A stretch of 64,000 nt of DNA from Verrucomicrobiaceae bacterium. Its GTDB lineage: Bacteria > Verrucomicrobiota > Verrucomicrobiia > Verrucomicrobiales > Verrucomicrobiaceae. Below the pieces are notes generated by a model, which ran no database searches, was not told the DNA's origin, and saw only the letters and a program-made list of their open reading frames with translations. Of this stretch, positions 52,922-60,703 are shown in pieces. The stretch is from contig CANGYJ010000002.1 of the NCBI GenBank assembly GCA_947458455.1, positions 434,001 to 498,000 of the forward strand. Reading direction: 5' to 3'. Position 1 is the first letter of the stretch. Each line of letters starts with the position of its first letter. The translations under genes and the position numbers were made by a program.

Positions 52922-55900
52922 CTACTCCAGCGTGATCCCCTGCCAGTAGCCGAACTCCATGCTCCAGCCATTGGCGTGGCCTTCGAGGCGTAGCGTGATC
53001 TCCTGGCCCTTCCATTTCACCAGATCGACCTCAACGGTCTTCCAGCGCGGCTTGTCATGATCCACGGTCATCGTCTTGACCTCTTGACCGTTGATCAAAA
53101 CCTTGACTACCCAGTCACCTCGATCATCCGCAGCCACGTGGAAGGTTAGCTTCGTCTTCTCGACCTTCAGCTTTCGCTCAAAGCTCGCGGGCGTCTTCTT
53201 GTCTGGGAACGGATGCATGAGCAGCACGTTTGTTTTGCCATGGTACTCGGCCAGTTTGACCGGGGTACGCTCAAAATCGGGCGCAGAGACCTTCCAATCA
53301 GGATTCCATAGGCTGACGCTTTCCCAGTCGATGGCACGCCAGTTGGTGCCTTTGGGCTTCGCGGCTGTTTCAGGCACTTCGACGCCCTGGACGAGCAGTT
53401 TCTTCTTTTCGGGCGTGAGCGGTCCTTCTTCCGGCGGAGCCAAAATATACCAGATGAGGTCGCGGAAGACCGCATCGGGCAGATTGCCGAATCCCATCGG
53501 CATGAGGCTCTGCTTCGTGTTCGTGAGCGAGGCGATTTGATCGCGCGGCACGACCTGCGCCGCACCACCGGCCCCGAGGAGCTTCACATGGCCCGGCGTG
53601 TCTTCCACCACGCGTCCGGCAAGCGTGCGGCCGTCTTTCGTGCTCACGGTGAAGTTCTCGTAGCCGTTGCCGATGATTTGATTCGGATCGATCACGTTTG
53701 CGAGGATCGCATCCAGATTGCTGCGCCCGCTGCCGATCAAATCCGGCCCCACCTTCTGGCCGCCGCCATGGAATTCGTGGCAGACCATGCACGTCGCCGT
53801 GAACATCAGTTTGCCATTCGCGAGGTCCGGCTCGCCGGTGAGGCAGGCCTGCTTCTTTTGCGCGATGAGGGATTTCACATCTTCCGAGGAATCCTGCCAG
53901 GCACCGAGCACTTGGAAGGCGAGATCGCGTGTCGCCTTGTCCTTGCTCGTCGCCAAAGCACGTCGCACCGGAGCGGGGAAACCGCTCGCAGGCACTTTTT
54001 GCTCCGCGATGGCATTCAACAGCGCCTTCGTCCACGCCTCGCGACTCGCGAGCGCCTCGATGGCGGCCGTGTGGTGCAGTCCTCTGGACTGCGGATCGGA
54101 ACGCAGGCCGGAGGCCTGCACCACATTGAGCAGCGGCGTGATGAATTCATCCCCGCCCAGCTCCGCTGCGGCCCGAATCGCCACCACGGCGACTTCCGGC
54201 CCATGACTGCTGAGGCCTTCGCGGATGAGTTGGAGCAGCGATTGGCGGAACGTCGGGCTTTTCACGCCGCGCAGTCGTTGCAGCGCCTCGATCACCTCCT
54301 TGCTCGGAGCCTTCGCCGTCGTCAAAATCGCCGCGAGGCTCGAAATCGCCACTTCATCGCCCCACAGCACCGCGAGCGTCTGCGCATGCTTCCGCACGTC
54401 CGCATTCGACGACGCACGCCACTTCGCGAGGCTGGCCGAAACATCCTTCACCGGCTTGATGACGCCGCCTTCCTGGCCTTTCACGAGGCCGTCGAGGGCA
54501 TGGGCCATCAGGATGTCGTGTGCCGCGATCTTGTCGCAAAACTCGACGGCGAGATCGAGGTTCTCGGTCTTCCGCGTGTCGCACAAGCGGCGCATGGCTT
54601 TGTGGGAGAGGACGCGGGAGAGGGGTGAATCAGGTTTCAAAACTTGCGAAAAGTATTCAAGCCAACTGGCAGGTCCGCTAGACAAGTCAGGCTCCACAAA
54701 GGCCCAAACCATGAATGGAAAAAGCTTATCCTCCGGCATTGCTTCTCGCTGCAAGAATGCATCAAAAGAGTCTGCCATGCCGATCGCATGGTCGCTGAAG
54801 GCGATCGCGCCTCGTTTAGCACGATCTGCCGGGCTTCTGGTAAGCCACGGTGATGCGAAACGTCGCAAAGCAACTGCTGTTGCCAAACGAACAGCATCGT
54901 CGGAATCCTTGGCAAGGTCTCGCAGATACAAAGGCGCGCCATTCATGCTATCAACAGCCACCCTGGCCGCCCAAATCCTGATTCTTGAATCAGGGTCCTT
55001 CGACAAGCGAATGGCAAGGGAATCTAGTTCTTCATCTACAGCATGATGATGAGCATGGATTAGAGCGTGTGTTTGTAGCGCCTCGATCCTCGCTACGGAA
55101 GATTTATCGCCCCCAATGATTCCTTCGAGCTTTTGCTTGGCTTGAGTTGCCCAAGCATCATCAGACGTGGACGACTTCTCCGCCAGCATCCGCCTCGCCA
55201 TCCTTCGCATCCAGTTGTTGGGGTGCTCCAGGGTCTTCACGAGGTCGGCGGTGGAGAGTTTTTTGAGGTCGAGGGGAGCGCGGACACTCTTGTCCGCTTC
55301 TTTGGGGCTCGCTTCGCTCGTTGCGGACAGGAGTGTCCGCGCTCCCTTCTCATAGACGACACGCCAGATGCGCCCGCGCTCGCGATCCACGCCTTCGGGA
55401 TTCGCCTTGGCGTTTTGGTAGCAGGGATACTTGTCACACCAGTCCATGATCCAGAGGAAGCCGTCGGGGCCGGTCTGGGTGCTGACGGGGCGGAACCAGC
55501 CGTCGTTGGCGCGGAGGAAGTCGCGACGCGGCTCGCATTTGAAGGTGGCACCGACGGGCGTGAGCACTTCCTCGTGGATGGCGTTGTCGTGGATGTTGCC
55601 GATGAAGGCGTGGCCGTGGGTGTCGGCGGGATAGCGGCCGCCTTGGTAAATCTGCACGCCGGCATAGGCGGCGCGGAAGTGTTTGTGCTTCACGATGCTG
55701 GGCAGCAGCTCATACGAGTACGGATTCTCCGGTGCACCGCCTTGGCGGACGTAGATGCCGCCGGGGGCCATGTGGAAGAAGTGGTCGATGACGCAGGCGC
55801 TAACGAAGAAGTTGCCTGCCGCGTCGTAGTCGCAGCCCCAGGGATTGCTGGTGCCATCGGCGAAGACTTCGAATTCCCATTGTGGTGCAGCCGTCCCGGC

Positions 55901-56650
55901 TGCTTCTGAAGATTTCAGCCGGGACGGCTGAACCACACTCATCGGCCTTGCCCGGCCAATACCGGCATCAAACTTGAAGCCTTCGCTCTCCGGTTGGCCG
56001 GGGCGGCGGACTTTGCTGTTGGTGAAGACGCCGTGGGTCATGTAAAGCCAGCCGTCGGGGCCCCAGGTGAAGCTGTTCACGAGTTCGTGCGTGTCTTCGC
56101 GACCAAAGCCGGTCAAAACGACACGCCAGGCTTCGGGTTGGTCGTCGCCGTCGTCATCGCGGAAGTGGATGAGGTGCGGCTGCTGGCCGATGTAGATGCC
56201 GTTGTCGCCGCAAAGGATGGCGGAGGCGAGATTGAGGCCCTCGACGAAAACGGTGCGCTTGTCGGCTTCGCCGTTGTTGTCGGAGTCTTCGAGGATGATG
56301 ACACGGTCGCGGGGGATCTTGTCGCCGGTTTTCGGCAGTGGGTGGTATTGATCGTCCTTTGCCTCGCCGCCGAAGGGTGCGGGGTGTGGCGAGCCGTTCG
56401 GGTATTCATAGGCCTCCACGACCCACAGGCGGCCACGATGATCCCAAGTCATGGCGACGGGATTTTGCACCATCGGTTCGTGGGCAAAGCAGCGGACCTC
56501 ATAGCCCTCCGGCACGCTCATTTTGGCGCGGGCTTCCTCGGGCGTGGGGCAGGCGGTTTGAGCGGCTTTGCGTTCGCCTTCGATTTCTTGGCCAGCGGCA
56601 AAGAGATCGGCAGTGAGAAGGCAACAGGAGAGAAAAAGGAGCGGACGCAT
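52922..56650 (-). CDS. PVC-type membrane-bound dehydrogenase with HEAT repeats and cytochrome c
   Basis: This 1242-residue exported protein has a signal peptide (MRPLLFLSCCLLTADLFA), a beta-propeller dehydrogenase-like domain (about 45-430; AMTWDHRGRLWVVEAYEYPNG is characteristic), HEAT-type helical repeats (about 460-900), a c-type heme site CMVCHEFHGGG near 954-964 and a C-terminal beta domain. It probably oxidises a sugar or alcohol at the cell surface; the substrate is unknown. Three palindromic elements (residues about 237-257, 435-459 and 841-860) are translated in frame and look like insertions. A stretch of about 500 bases in the HEAT region has unusually low GC. Confidence 0.9.
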   Translation of the reverse strand: MRPLLFLSCCLLTADLFAAGQEIEGERKAAQTACPTPEEARAKMSVPEGYEVRCFAHEPMVQNPVAMTWDHRGRLWVVEAYEYPNGSPHPAPFGGEAKDDQYHPLPKTGDKIPRDRVIILEDSDNNGEADKRTVFVEGLNLASAILCGDNGIYIGQQPHLIHFRDDDGDDQPEAWRVVLTGFGREDTHELVNSFTWGPDGWLYMTHGVFTNSKVRRPGQPESEGFKFDAGIGRARPMSVVQPSRLKSSEAAGTAAPQWEFEVFADGTSNPWGCDYDAAGNFFVSACVIDHFFHMAPGGIYVRQGGAPENPYSYELLPSIVKHKHFRAAYAGVQIYQGGRYPADTHGHAFIGNIHDNAIHEEVLTPVGATFKCEPRRDFLRANDGWFRPVSTQTGPDGFLWIMDWCDKYPCYQNAKANPEGVDRERGRIWRVVYEKGARTLLSATSEASPKEADKSVRAPLDLKKLSTADLVKTLEHPNNWMRRMARRMLAEKSSTSDDAWATQAKQKLEGIIGGDKSSVARIEALQTHALIHAHHHAVDEELDSLAIRLSKDPDSRIRIWAARVAVDSMNGAPLYLRDLAKDSDDAVRLATAVALRRFASPWLTRSPADRAKRGAIAFSDHAIGMADSFDAFLQREAMPEDKLFPFMVWAFVEPDLSSGPASWLEYFSQVLKPDSPLSRVLSHKAMRRLCDTRKTENLDLAVEFCDKIAAHDILMAHALDGLVKGQEGGVIKPVKDVSASLAKWRASSNADVRKHAQTLAVLWGDEVAISSLAAILTTAKAPSKEVIEALQRLRGVKSPTFRQSLLQLIREGLSSHGPEVAVVAIRAAAELGGDEFITPLLNVVQASGLRSDPQSRGLHHTAAIEALASREAWTKALLNAIAEQKVPASGFPAPVRRALATSKDKATRDLAFQVLGAWQDSSEDVKSLIAQKKQACLTGEPDLANGKLMFTATCMVCHEFHGGGQKVGPDLIGSGRSNLDAILANVIDPNQIIGNGYENFTVSTKDGRTLAGRVVEDTPGHVKLLGAGGAAQVVPRDQIASLTNTKQSLMPMGFGNLPDAVFRDLIWYILAPPEEGPLTPEKKKLLVQGVEVPETAAKPKGTNWRAIDWESVSLWNPDWKVSAPDFERTPVKLAEYHGKTNVLLMHPFPDKKTPASFERKLKVEKTKLTFHVAADDRGDWVVKVLINGQEVKTMTVDHDKPRWKTVEVDLVKWKGQEITLRLEGHANGWSMEFGYWQGITLE
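54069..54125. repeat. In-frame palindromic element B (PVC dehydrogenase)
   Basis: This 57-base element starts GTGTGGTGCAGTCCTCTGGA and ends with the inverted counterpart. Inner hairpins are CAGTCCTCTGGACTG and CAGGCCGGAGGCCTG. It is translated as VVQASGLRSDPQSRGLHHT, nearly the peptide of element A in the kinase gene. Confidence 0.85.
55274..55346. repeat. In-frame palindromic element D (PVC dehydrogenase)
   Basis: GGGAGCGCGGACACTCTTGT faces ACAGGAGTGTCCGCGCTCCC, and GGCTCGCTTCGCTCG lies at the centre. It is read through as GARTLLSAT...ADKSVRAPL. It belongs to a different sequence family from elements A-C but is again in frame. Confidence 0.82.
55882..55938. repeat. In-frame palindromic element C (PVC dehydrogenase)
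   Basis: GTGGTGCAGCCGTCCCGGCT faces AGCCGGGACGGCTGAACCAC. It is translated as VVQPSRLKSSEAAGTAAP, in the same phase as elements A and B (VVQxSxLxS). Confidence 0.82.
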
Positions 56651-56722
56651 GGTGGGGAGGCAGTTTGTAGCAGGAACTACGAAGCGGCCGCAAGAACCAT
56701 GTCGGACACGTTTGGGGCGAAA

Positions 56723-58186
56723 TCAGCCCAGCACCTTCTTGCGCACGATCTCGGTGACCATTTTGGGGTTCGCTTTGCCCTGGCTGGCTTTCATGGCCTG
56801 ACCGGTGAACCAGTTCATGGCCTTGTCGTTGCCGGCTTGGACCTCGGCAACTTTGTCAGGGTTCGCGGCGAGGATTTGCTCGACGATGGCTTCGAGAGCG
56901 CCGGTGTCGCTGACTTGCTCGAAGCCTTTGGCTTTGATGATGTCCGCAGCGGGTTTGCCGGTGTCGAGCATCTCGGCGAAGACTTCCTTGGCCTGGTTGT
57001 TGCTGATTTTGCCGGCTTCGACGGTCGAAACGAGACCGCTGAGTGCGGCGGGCGCGAGCGGGCATTCGGTGATGGTGAGGCTGCGGTCGTTGAGAGCACC
57101 GAGGAGGTCGTTGAGGACCCAGTTGGCGATCTTTTTGGCGGGCACGGCGGTGTCGGCTGCCACAGCGGTTTCATACCACGCAGCGAGGGCTTGCTCGCTG
57201 CTGAGCACGCTGGCATCGTAGGCGGAGCAGCCGTAGTCGCGCTCAAAGCGGGCACGTTTTTCGTGGGGCAGCTCGGGGACGTGCGGCTTCACGCTGGCGA
57301 GGAGACCGGCGGTGTGCAGCGGCAGCAGATCGGGATCGGGGAAGTAGCGGTAGTCGTGCGCGTCTTCCTTCGTGCGCATGAGCGTGGTCTCGCCGCGATC
57401 ATCATCCCAGCGGCGCGTGCTTTGGATGAGCTTCTCACCGCGATTCAGGCAGTCGATCTGGCGCTCGGTTTCGTATTTGATGGCGCGGCGGACGGCGGAG
57501 AGGGAGTTCAGATTCTTGAGCTCGATCTTGGCGCCGAGTTCGGTGGTGCCCTCGGGGCGGACGGAGATGTTTACGTCGCAACGCATCTGGCCTTTTTCCA
57601 TGTCGGCATCGCTGACGCCGCCGTAGAGCATGATCTGGCGCAGGCTGCCGAGGTAGGCGACGGCTTCCTCCGCGCTGTCGATGTCGGGATCGCTGACGAT
57701 TTCCATCAGCGGCGTGCCGGCGCGGTTGAAGTCGATGGTGGTGAATTTGTCGTGGTGGGTGGATTTGGCCACGTCCTCCTCCAAATGGATGCGGGTGAGC
57801 TTCACGACCTTGCCGGGATTGGCGATGGTCTTCTGCGCGTCTTTGGGATAGGCGAAATCATAGAGCGGCACGCCGCCGCCGAGGCACAAAGGCAGATCAA
57901 ACTGGCTGATCTGGTAGTTCTTCGGCATGTCCGGGTAGAAATAGTTTTTGCGGTCCCACTTCACGACGGGCGGCGTGGAGCAGCCGAGCATGAGACCGGT
58001 GAGGAGGGTCTTTTCGATGGCGGCCTTGTTCAGCACCGGCAAAGCGCCCGGCAGGCCAAGGCAGGTGGGGCAGGTGTGCGTGTTCGGCTCCGCGCCATAC
58101 TCGACCGGGCAGGCGCAGAACATCTTGCTGCGCGTGGTGAGCTGCGCGTGGACTTCGAGGCCGATGGTGAGGATGTAATTGGGCAT
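56723..58186 (-). CDS. gatB: Aspartyl/glutamyl-tRNA(Asn/Gln) amidotransferase subunit B
   Basis: This 487-residue GatB starts YILTIGLEVHAQLTTRSKMFC and has CPTCLGLPGALPVLNKAAIE, MRCDVNISVRPEGTTELG and the C-terminal YqeY-like domain ending NPKMVTEIVRKKVLG. It is the kinase/tRNA-binding subunit that, with GatA and GatC, converts Glu-tRNA(Gln) or Asp-tRNA(Asn) to the amide. GatA and GatC are not in this window. Confidence 0.97.
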   Translation of the reverse strand: MPNYILTIGLEVHAQLTTRSKMFCACPVEYGAEPNTHTCPTCLGLPGALPVLNKAAIEKTLLTGLMLGCSTPPVVKWDRKNYFYPDMPKNYQISQFDLPLCLGGGVPLYDFAYPKDAQKTIANPGKVVKLTRIHLEEDVAKSTHHDKFTTIDFNRAGTPLMEIVSDPDIDSAEEAVAYLGSLRQIMLYGGVSDADMEKGQMRCDVNISVRPEGTTELGAKIELKNLNSLSAVRRAIKYETERQIDCLNRGEKLIQSTRRWDDDRGETTLMRTKEDAHDYRYFPDPDLLPLHTAGLLASVKPHVPELPHEKRARFERDYGCSAYDASVLSSEQALAAWYETAVAADTAVPAKKIANWVLNDLLGALNDRSLTITECPLAPAALSGLVSTVEAGKISNNQAKEVFAEMLDTGKPAADIIKAKGFEQVSDTGALEAIVEQILAANPDKVAEVQAGNDKAMNWFTGQAMKASQGKANPKMVTEIVRKKVLG

Positions 58187-58193
58187 GCGGGGG

Positions 58194-58232
58194 TGGGAAT
58201 GACGAATGAGCAGAATGACGAATGAGGAATGG
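58194..58232. repeat. AATGACGAATG-type simple repeat upstream of gatB
   Basis: GGAATGACGAATGAGCAGAA and TGACGAATGAGGAATGG form an imperfect tandem repeat directly upstream of gatB, of the same word family as those near 24.2, 49.2 and 52.0 kb. Confidence 0.55.
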
Positions 58233-58281
58233 GCGGAAAGTGGTTTTTAGCCTGCGAGAGACTTTTGGAGACGAAAAGCCC

Positions 58282-59313
58282 TCACGCCACCCTCGCCGCG
58301 CTTTGCGAATGCATGGCCTGCCACACGGCATCGACCACACGCATGTAGCAGATGCCTTCGAGGAAGCTGGGTGAAGGCCGCGGTGCCTGTGGATCACGCA
58401 CGGCGGCGATGAAATCACGCTCGACGGTCCAGGTGCGTTGTAGCTCGGTGGGAATCGCGAGCGGCTCCAGCTTGCCGCCGCGTGGGCCGAGGCAGAGTTC
58501 ATCGCTCACGAAGTCATAACTGAGCGTGCCCTCGGAGCCAAAGAGCCACAGCTTGTCTCCTGGCGCATGGGCGGCCACGCCGCTGAAGAGCATCGTGGCC
58601 TCCAGGCCGCTGCGAAACTTCGCCAGCACGTTCACGAAGTCGGGAATCTCCACCTCGATCTCGCCCCGCTGCGGGATGACCACGTTTCCGCGAGCCTCGA
58701 CTTCCACGATGTGGCCCAGCCACTTTTGCAGCACCTCGGTATAAATGCCCAGCGTGAGGATTTGAATGCCGCTCAGCTCCGACTGCTGCCGCCAATGTGC
58801 CGGAGCCTGCGGATCGAGCCACGAATCGCTGAAGCTATGCAGCAGCGCCTGATGTGGCGTGCCGATGGCTCCCTCGGCGAGAAGTTTCTTCACCAGCTCG
58901 CCGCCCTTCATGCCATGTGGCGCGGGACAAATCGCTGTCACCAGCTCTGGAAAGCGCATGGATGCCTCCCACATGAGCTGCGCCTCCGCCATGCTGGAGG
59001 CCATGCGGGCCTGCGTGAAGACATGCTTGCCGTTCGCCAGCGCCAGGTTCGTGGCGTCAGCATGGAGATAGGGATGCGCCCCGATCCAGACGACATCCAC
59101 ATCTTCCGCCGCGCACACATCGCCCCAATCGGCCACGACTTGCGCCTCCGGGGCGAACTCACGACCAAACGCCTCCGCGCTGGCGGTGCTGCGATTGCAC
59201 ACCTTCGTGATGCTCACGCCGGGAATGGCTCGCAGGCCCGGCATGTGGCGGGATTTGACGATGCCACCAGCGCCGATGAGGCCGATACGGACAGGTTGGG
59301 GAGGGGGAGTCAT
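58282..59313 (-). CDS. Gfo/Idh/MocA-family oxidoreductase
   Basis: This 343-residue NAD(P)-binding protein has the Rossmann start VRIGLIGAGGIVKSRHMPGLR, WIGAHPYLHADATNLALANGKHVFTQARM (helix after the first beta sheet, where EKP is usual) and a C-terminal alpha/beta substrate domain. The usual catalytic EKP Lys is replaced: the motif reads TQAR. Substrates of the family are sugars and inositols. The start follows the Rossmann fold; the longer frame is read through a tandem repeat. Confidence 0.88.
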   Translation of the reverse strand: MTPPPQPVRIGLIGAGGIVKSRHMPGLRAIPGVSITKVCNRSTASAEAFGREFAPEAQVVADWGDVCAAEDVDVVWIGAHPYLHADATNLALANGKHVFTQARMASSMAEAQLMWEASMRFPELVTAICPAPHGMKGGELVKKLLAEGAIGTPHQALLHSFSDSWLDPQAPAHWRQQSELSGIQILTLGIYTEVLQKWLGHIVEVEARGNVVIPQRGEIEVEIPDFVNVLAKFRSGLEATMLFSGVAAHAPGDKLWLFGSEGTLSYDFVSDELCLGPRGGKLEPLAIPTELQRTWTVERDFIAAVRDPQAPRPSPSFLEGICYMRVVDAVWQAMHSQSAARVA

Positions 59314-59314
59314 G

Positions 59315-59391
59315 GAGTGGTGGAGAACTGGAGTGGTGGAGAACTGGAGTGGTGGAGAACTGGAGTGGTGGAGAACTGGAGTGGTGGAGTG
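59315..59391. repeat. Tandem 16-base repeat, about 4.8 copies
   Basis: The unit GAGTGGTGGAGAACTG is repeated four times exactly, plus a partial copy, between the divergent oxidoreductase and MOSC genes. CTACTCCACTACTCCAGCAC follows shortly after and can pair with it. Copy-number change would alter spacing in the shared promoter region. Confidence 0.92.
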
Positions 59392-59453
59392 TTGTTTGCG
59401 AATGCTCAATCAATACTCCACTACTCCACTACTCCAGCACTCCAATCCCCTCC

Positions 59454-59909
59454 GTGACCCTTCGCCACCTCTACATCTCCCCTGAGCACAACTTTTTCGG
59501 CCACCATGATCAGCCGGCGGGCACCGCACCGATCATCGAGGTGCCGGAGGTGGAGTGCGTGGCGGGCAAAGGCCTGCGTGGCGACCGCTTCTTCGGCTGG
59601 AAGGAAGATTACAAAGGCCAGGTGACCTTTTTCGAGGTGGAGCAGTATGAACGGCTCTGCGAGCAATTGGCCATCACCCACCTGCCGCCTTCCGTTTTCA
59701 GGCGAAACATCCTCACCCGCGGGGTGGACCTCAACACGCTCATCGGCGTCGAGTTTGAGGTGCAGGGCGTGCGCTTCCTCGGCACGCAGGAAAGCGCTCC
59801 GTGCTACTGGATGAACCAGGCCTTCGCCGAAGGCGCGGAAGAAGCGCTCAAAGGTCACGGCGGTCTCCGCGCCAAAATTCTCACCGACGGCATCCTGCGC
59901 GTGTCATGA
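59454..59909 (+). CDS. MOSC-domain protein
   Basis: This 151-residue MOSC (molybdenum cofactor sulfurase C-terminal) domain has [28 protein letters not shown] and the conserved Cys in [16 protein letters not shown] proteins bind the cofactor or carry sulfur on this cysteine. Translation starts at GTG ([13 protein letters not shown]); the frame upstream is repeat sequence. Its stop overlaps the mobA ATG, so the two are coupled. Confidence 0.87.
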   Translation: MTLRHLYISPEHNFFGHHDQPAGTAPIIEVPEVECVAGKGLRGDRFFGWKEDYKGQVTFFEVEQYERLCEQLAITHLPPSVFRRNILTRGVDLNTLIGVEFEVQGVRFLGTQESAPCYWMNQAFAEGAEEALKGHGGLRAKILTDGILRVS

Positions 59910-60472
59910 GCTTCGCGGCCGTTTTGCTCTGCGGCGGACGCTCCACCCGGATGGGCCGCGACAAGGCTTTCATTGATTGGGATGGCCGTCCGCTCTGCCA
60001 GGTGCAGCTCGAAAAGCTTCAACAACTCGGCCCCGAGCGTCTTTTGATCTCCTGCCGCGAGGAACAGAAAGTGGGACAGGTTTTCAACCTGTCCTCCACC
60101 GCTCCCGAATGCCTCTTCGATCCTCCCAACTCCGATGACGGGCCGCTTGGAGCCATCACGCGCTGCCTCGAACTCGTCCAAAGGCCACTGCTCGTGCTCG
60201 CTGTCGATATGCCGTGGATGACGATCGAGTTCCTCCGGGAGTGCATTTTGCCCGGTGGCTTCTTTCGCGGTCCGCATGGCTTCGAGGCCTTGTGTGCGGT
60301 TTACCAGCCCAGCATGCTACCAGCCATGCAGACGGCCCTCGCAGCGCATCGCCTCGCTCTTCAACGCGTGATCGAAGCCTGCCAACCACGCGTGCATGAA
60401 CTGACCAAAGAGGACGAAGGCTTCTTTCGGAATGCGAACACGCCGGAGGAGCTGGTGAAGCATCCGAGCTAG
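59906..60472 (+). CDS. mobA: Molybdenum cofactor guanylyltransferase
   Basis: This 188-residue nucleotidyltransferase starts with [21 protein letters not shown] (LxGGxSxRMGxDK), and has [15 protein letters not shown] and VLAVDMPWM. It attaches GMP to molybdopterin to form the guanine-dinucleotide cofactor. A palindrome is translated in frame as VGQVFNLSS at about 57-65. The ATG overlaps the MOSC stop. Its TAG stop lies inside the left arm of the palindromic element that follows. Confidence 0.9.
   Translation: MSFAAVLLCGGRSTRMGRDKAFIDWDGRPLCQVQLEKLQQLGPERLLISCREEQKVGQVFNLSSTAPECLFDPPNSDDGPLGAITRCLELVQRPLLVLAVDMPWMTIEFLRECILPGGFFRGPHGFEALCAVYQPSMLPAMQTALAAHRLALQRVIEACQPRVHELTKEDEGFFRNANTPEELVKHPS
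60071..60099. repeat. In-frame palindromic element E (mobA)
   Basis: GACAGGTT and AACCTGTC around TTC, flanked by GTGG and CCAC, form a hairpin inside mobA. It is read through as [11 protein letters not shown] between two conserved segments. Confidence 0.7.
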
Positions 60473-60685
60473 GCCGCGTTTGAAACACCTGCTGTCTTCG
60501 GCAAGGCGAAGCAAAGTAGCCATCTCGCTCCACGAGATGAGCGGGACGCTTCGCCAACTCAACGGTTCATGAACGCCAAGGATCCTGCATGGAAGCGAAT
60601 GCCTTTCGCTCATCTTGCGGAGCAAGATGGCTACCCGGCTGACGCGTCTTCGGAGTCTCCGGATGGTTTTCAAACACGGCCTAGC
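60468..60685. repeat. REPIN-like nested palindrome downstream of mobA
   Basis: The outer pair is GCTAGGCCGCGTTTG facing CAAACACGGCCTAGC. The inner pair is GTAGCCATCTCGCTCCACGA facing TCTTGCGGAGCAAGATGGCT. The left end supplies the mobA stop codon. The 231 bases to the next gene are almost entirely this element. Confidence 0.8.
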
Positions 60686-60703
60686 GTTTTCACGCTTCCA
60701 GAT

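Noticed and set aside
55994..58225. Open frame of 743 codons on the + strand
   Set aside because: It is antisense to gatB and the PVC dehydrogenase; no recognisable domain.
59349..59453. Longer start for the MOSC protein
   Set aside because: The extra residues come from the tandem repeat; the GTG just before the conserved [15 protein letters not shown] segment is preferred.
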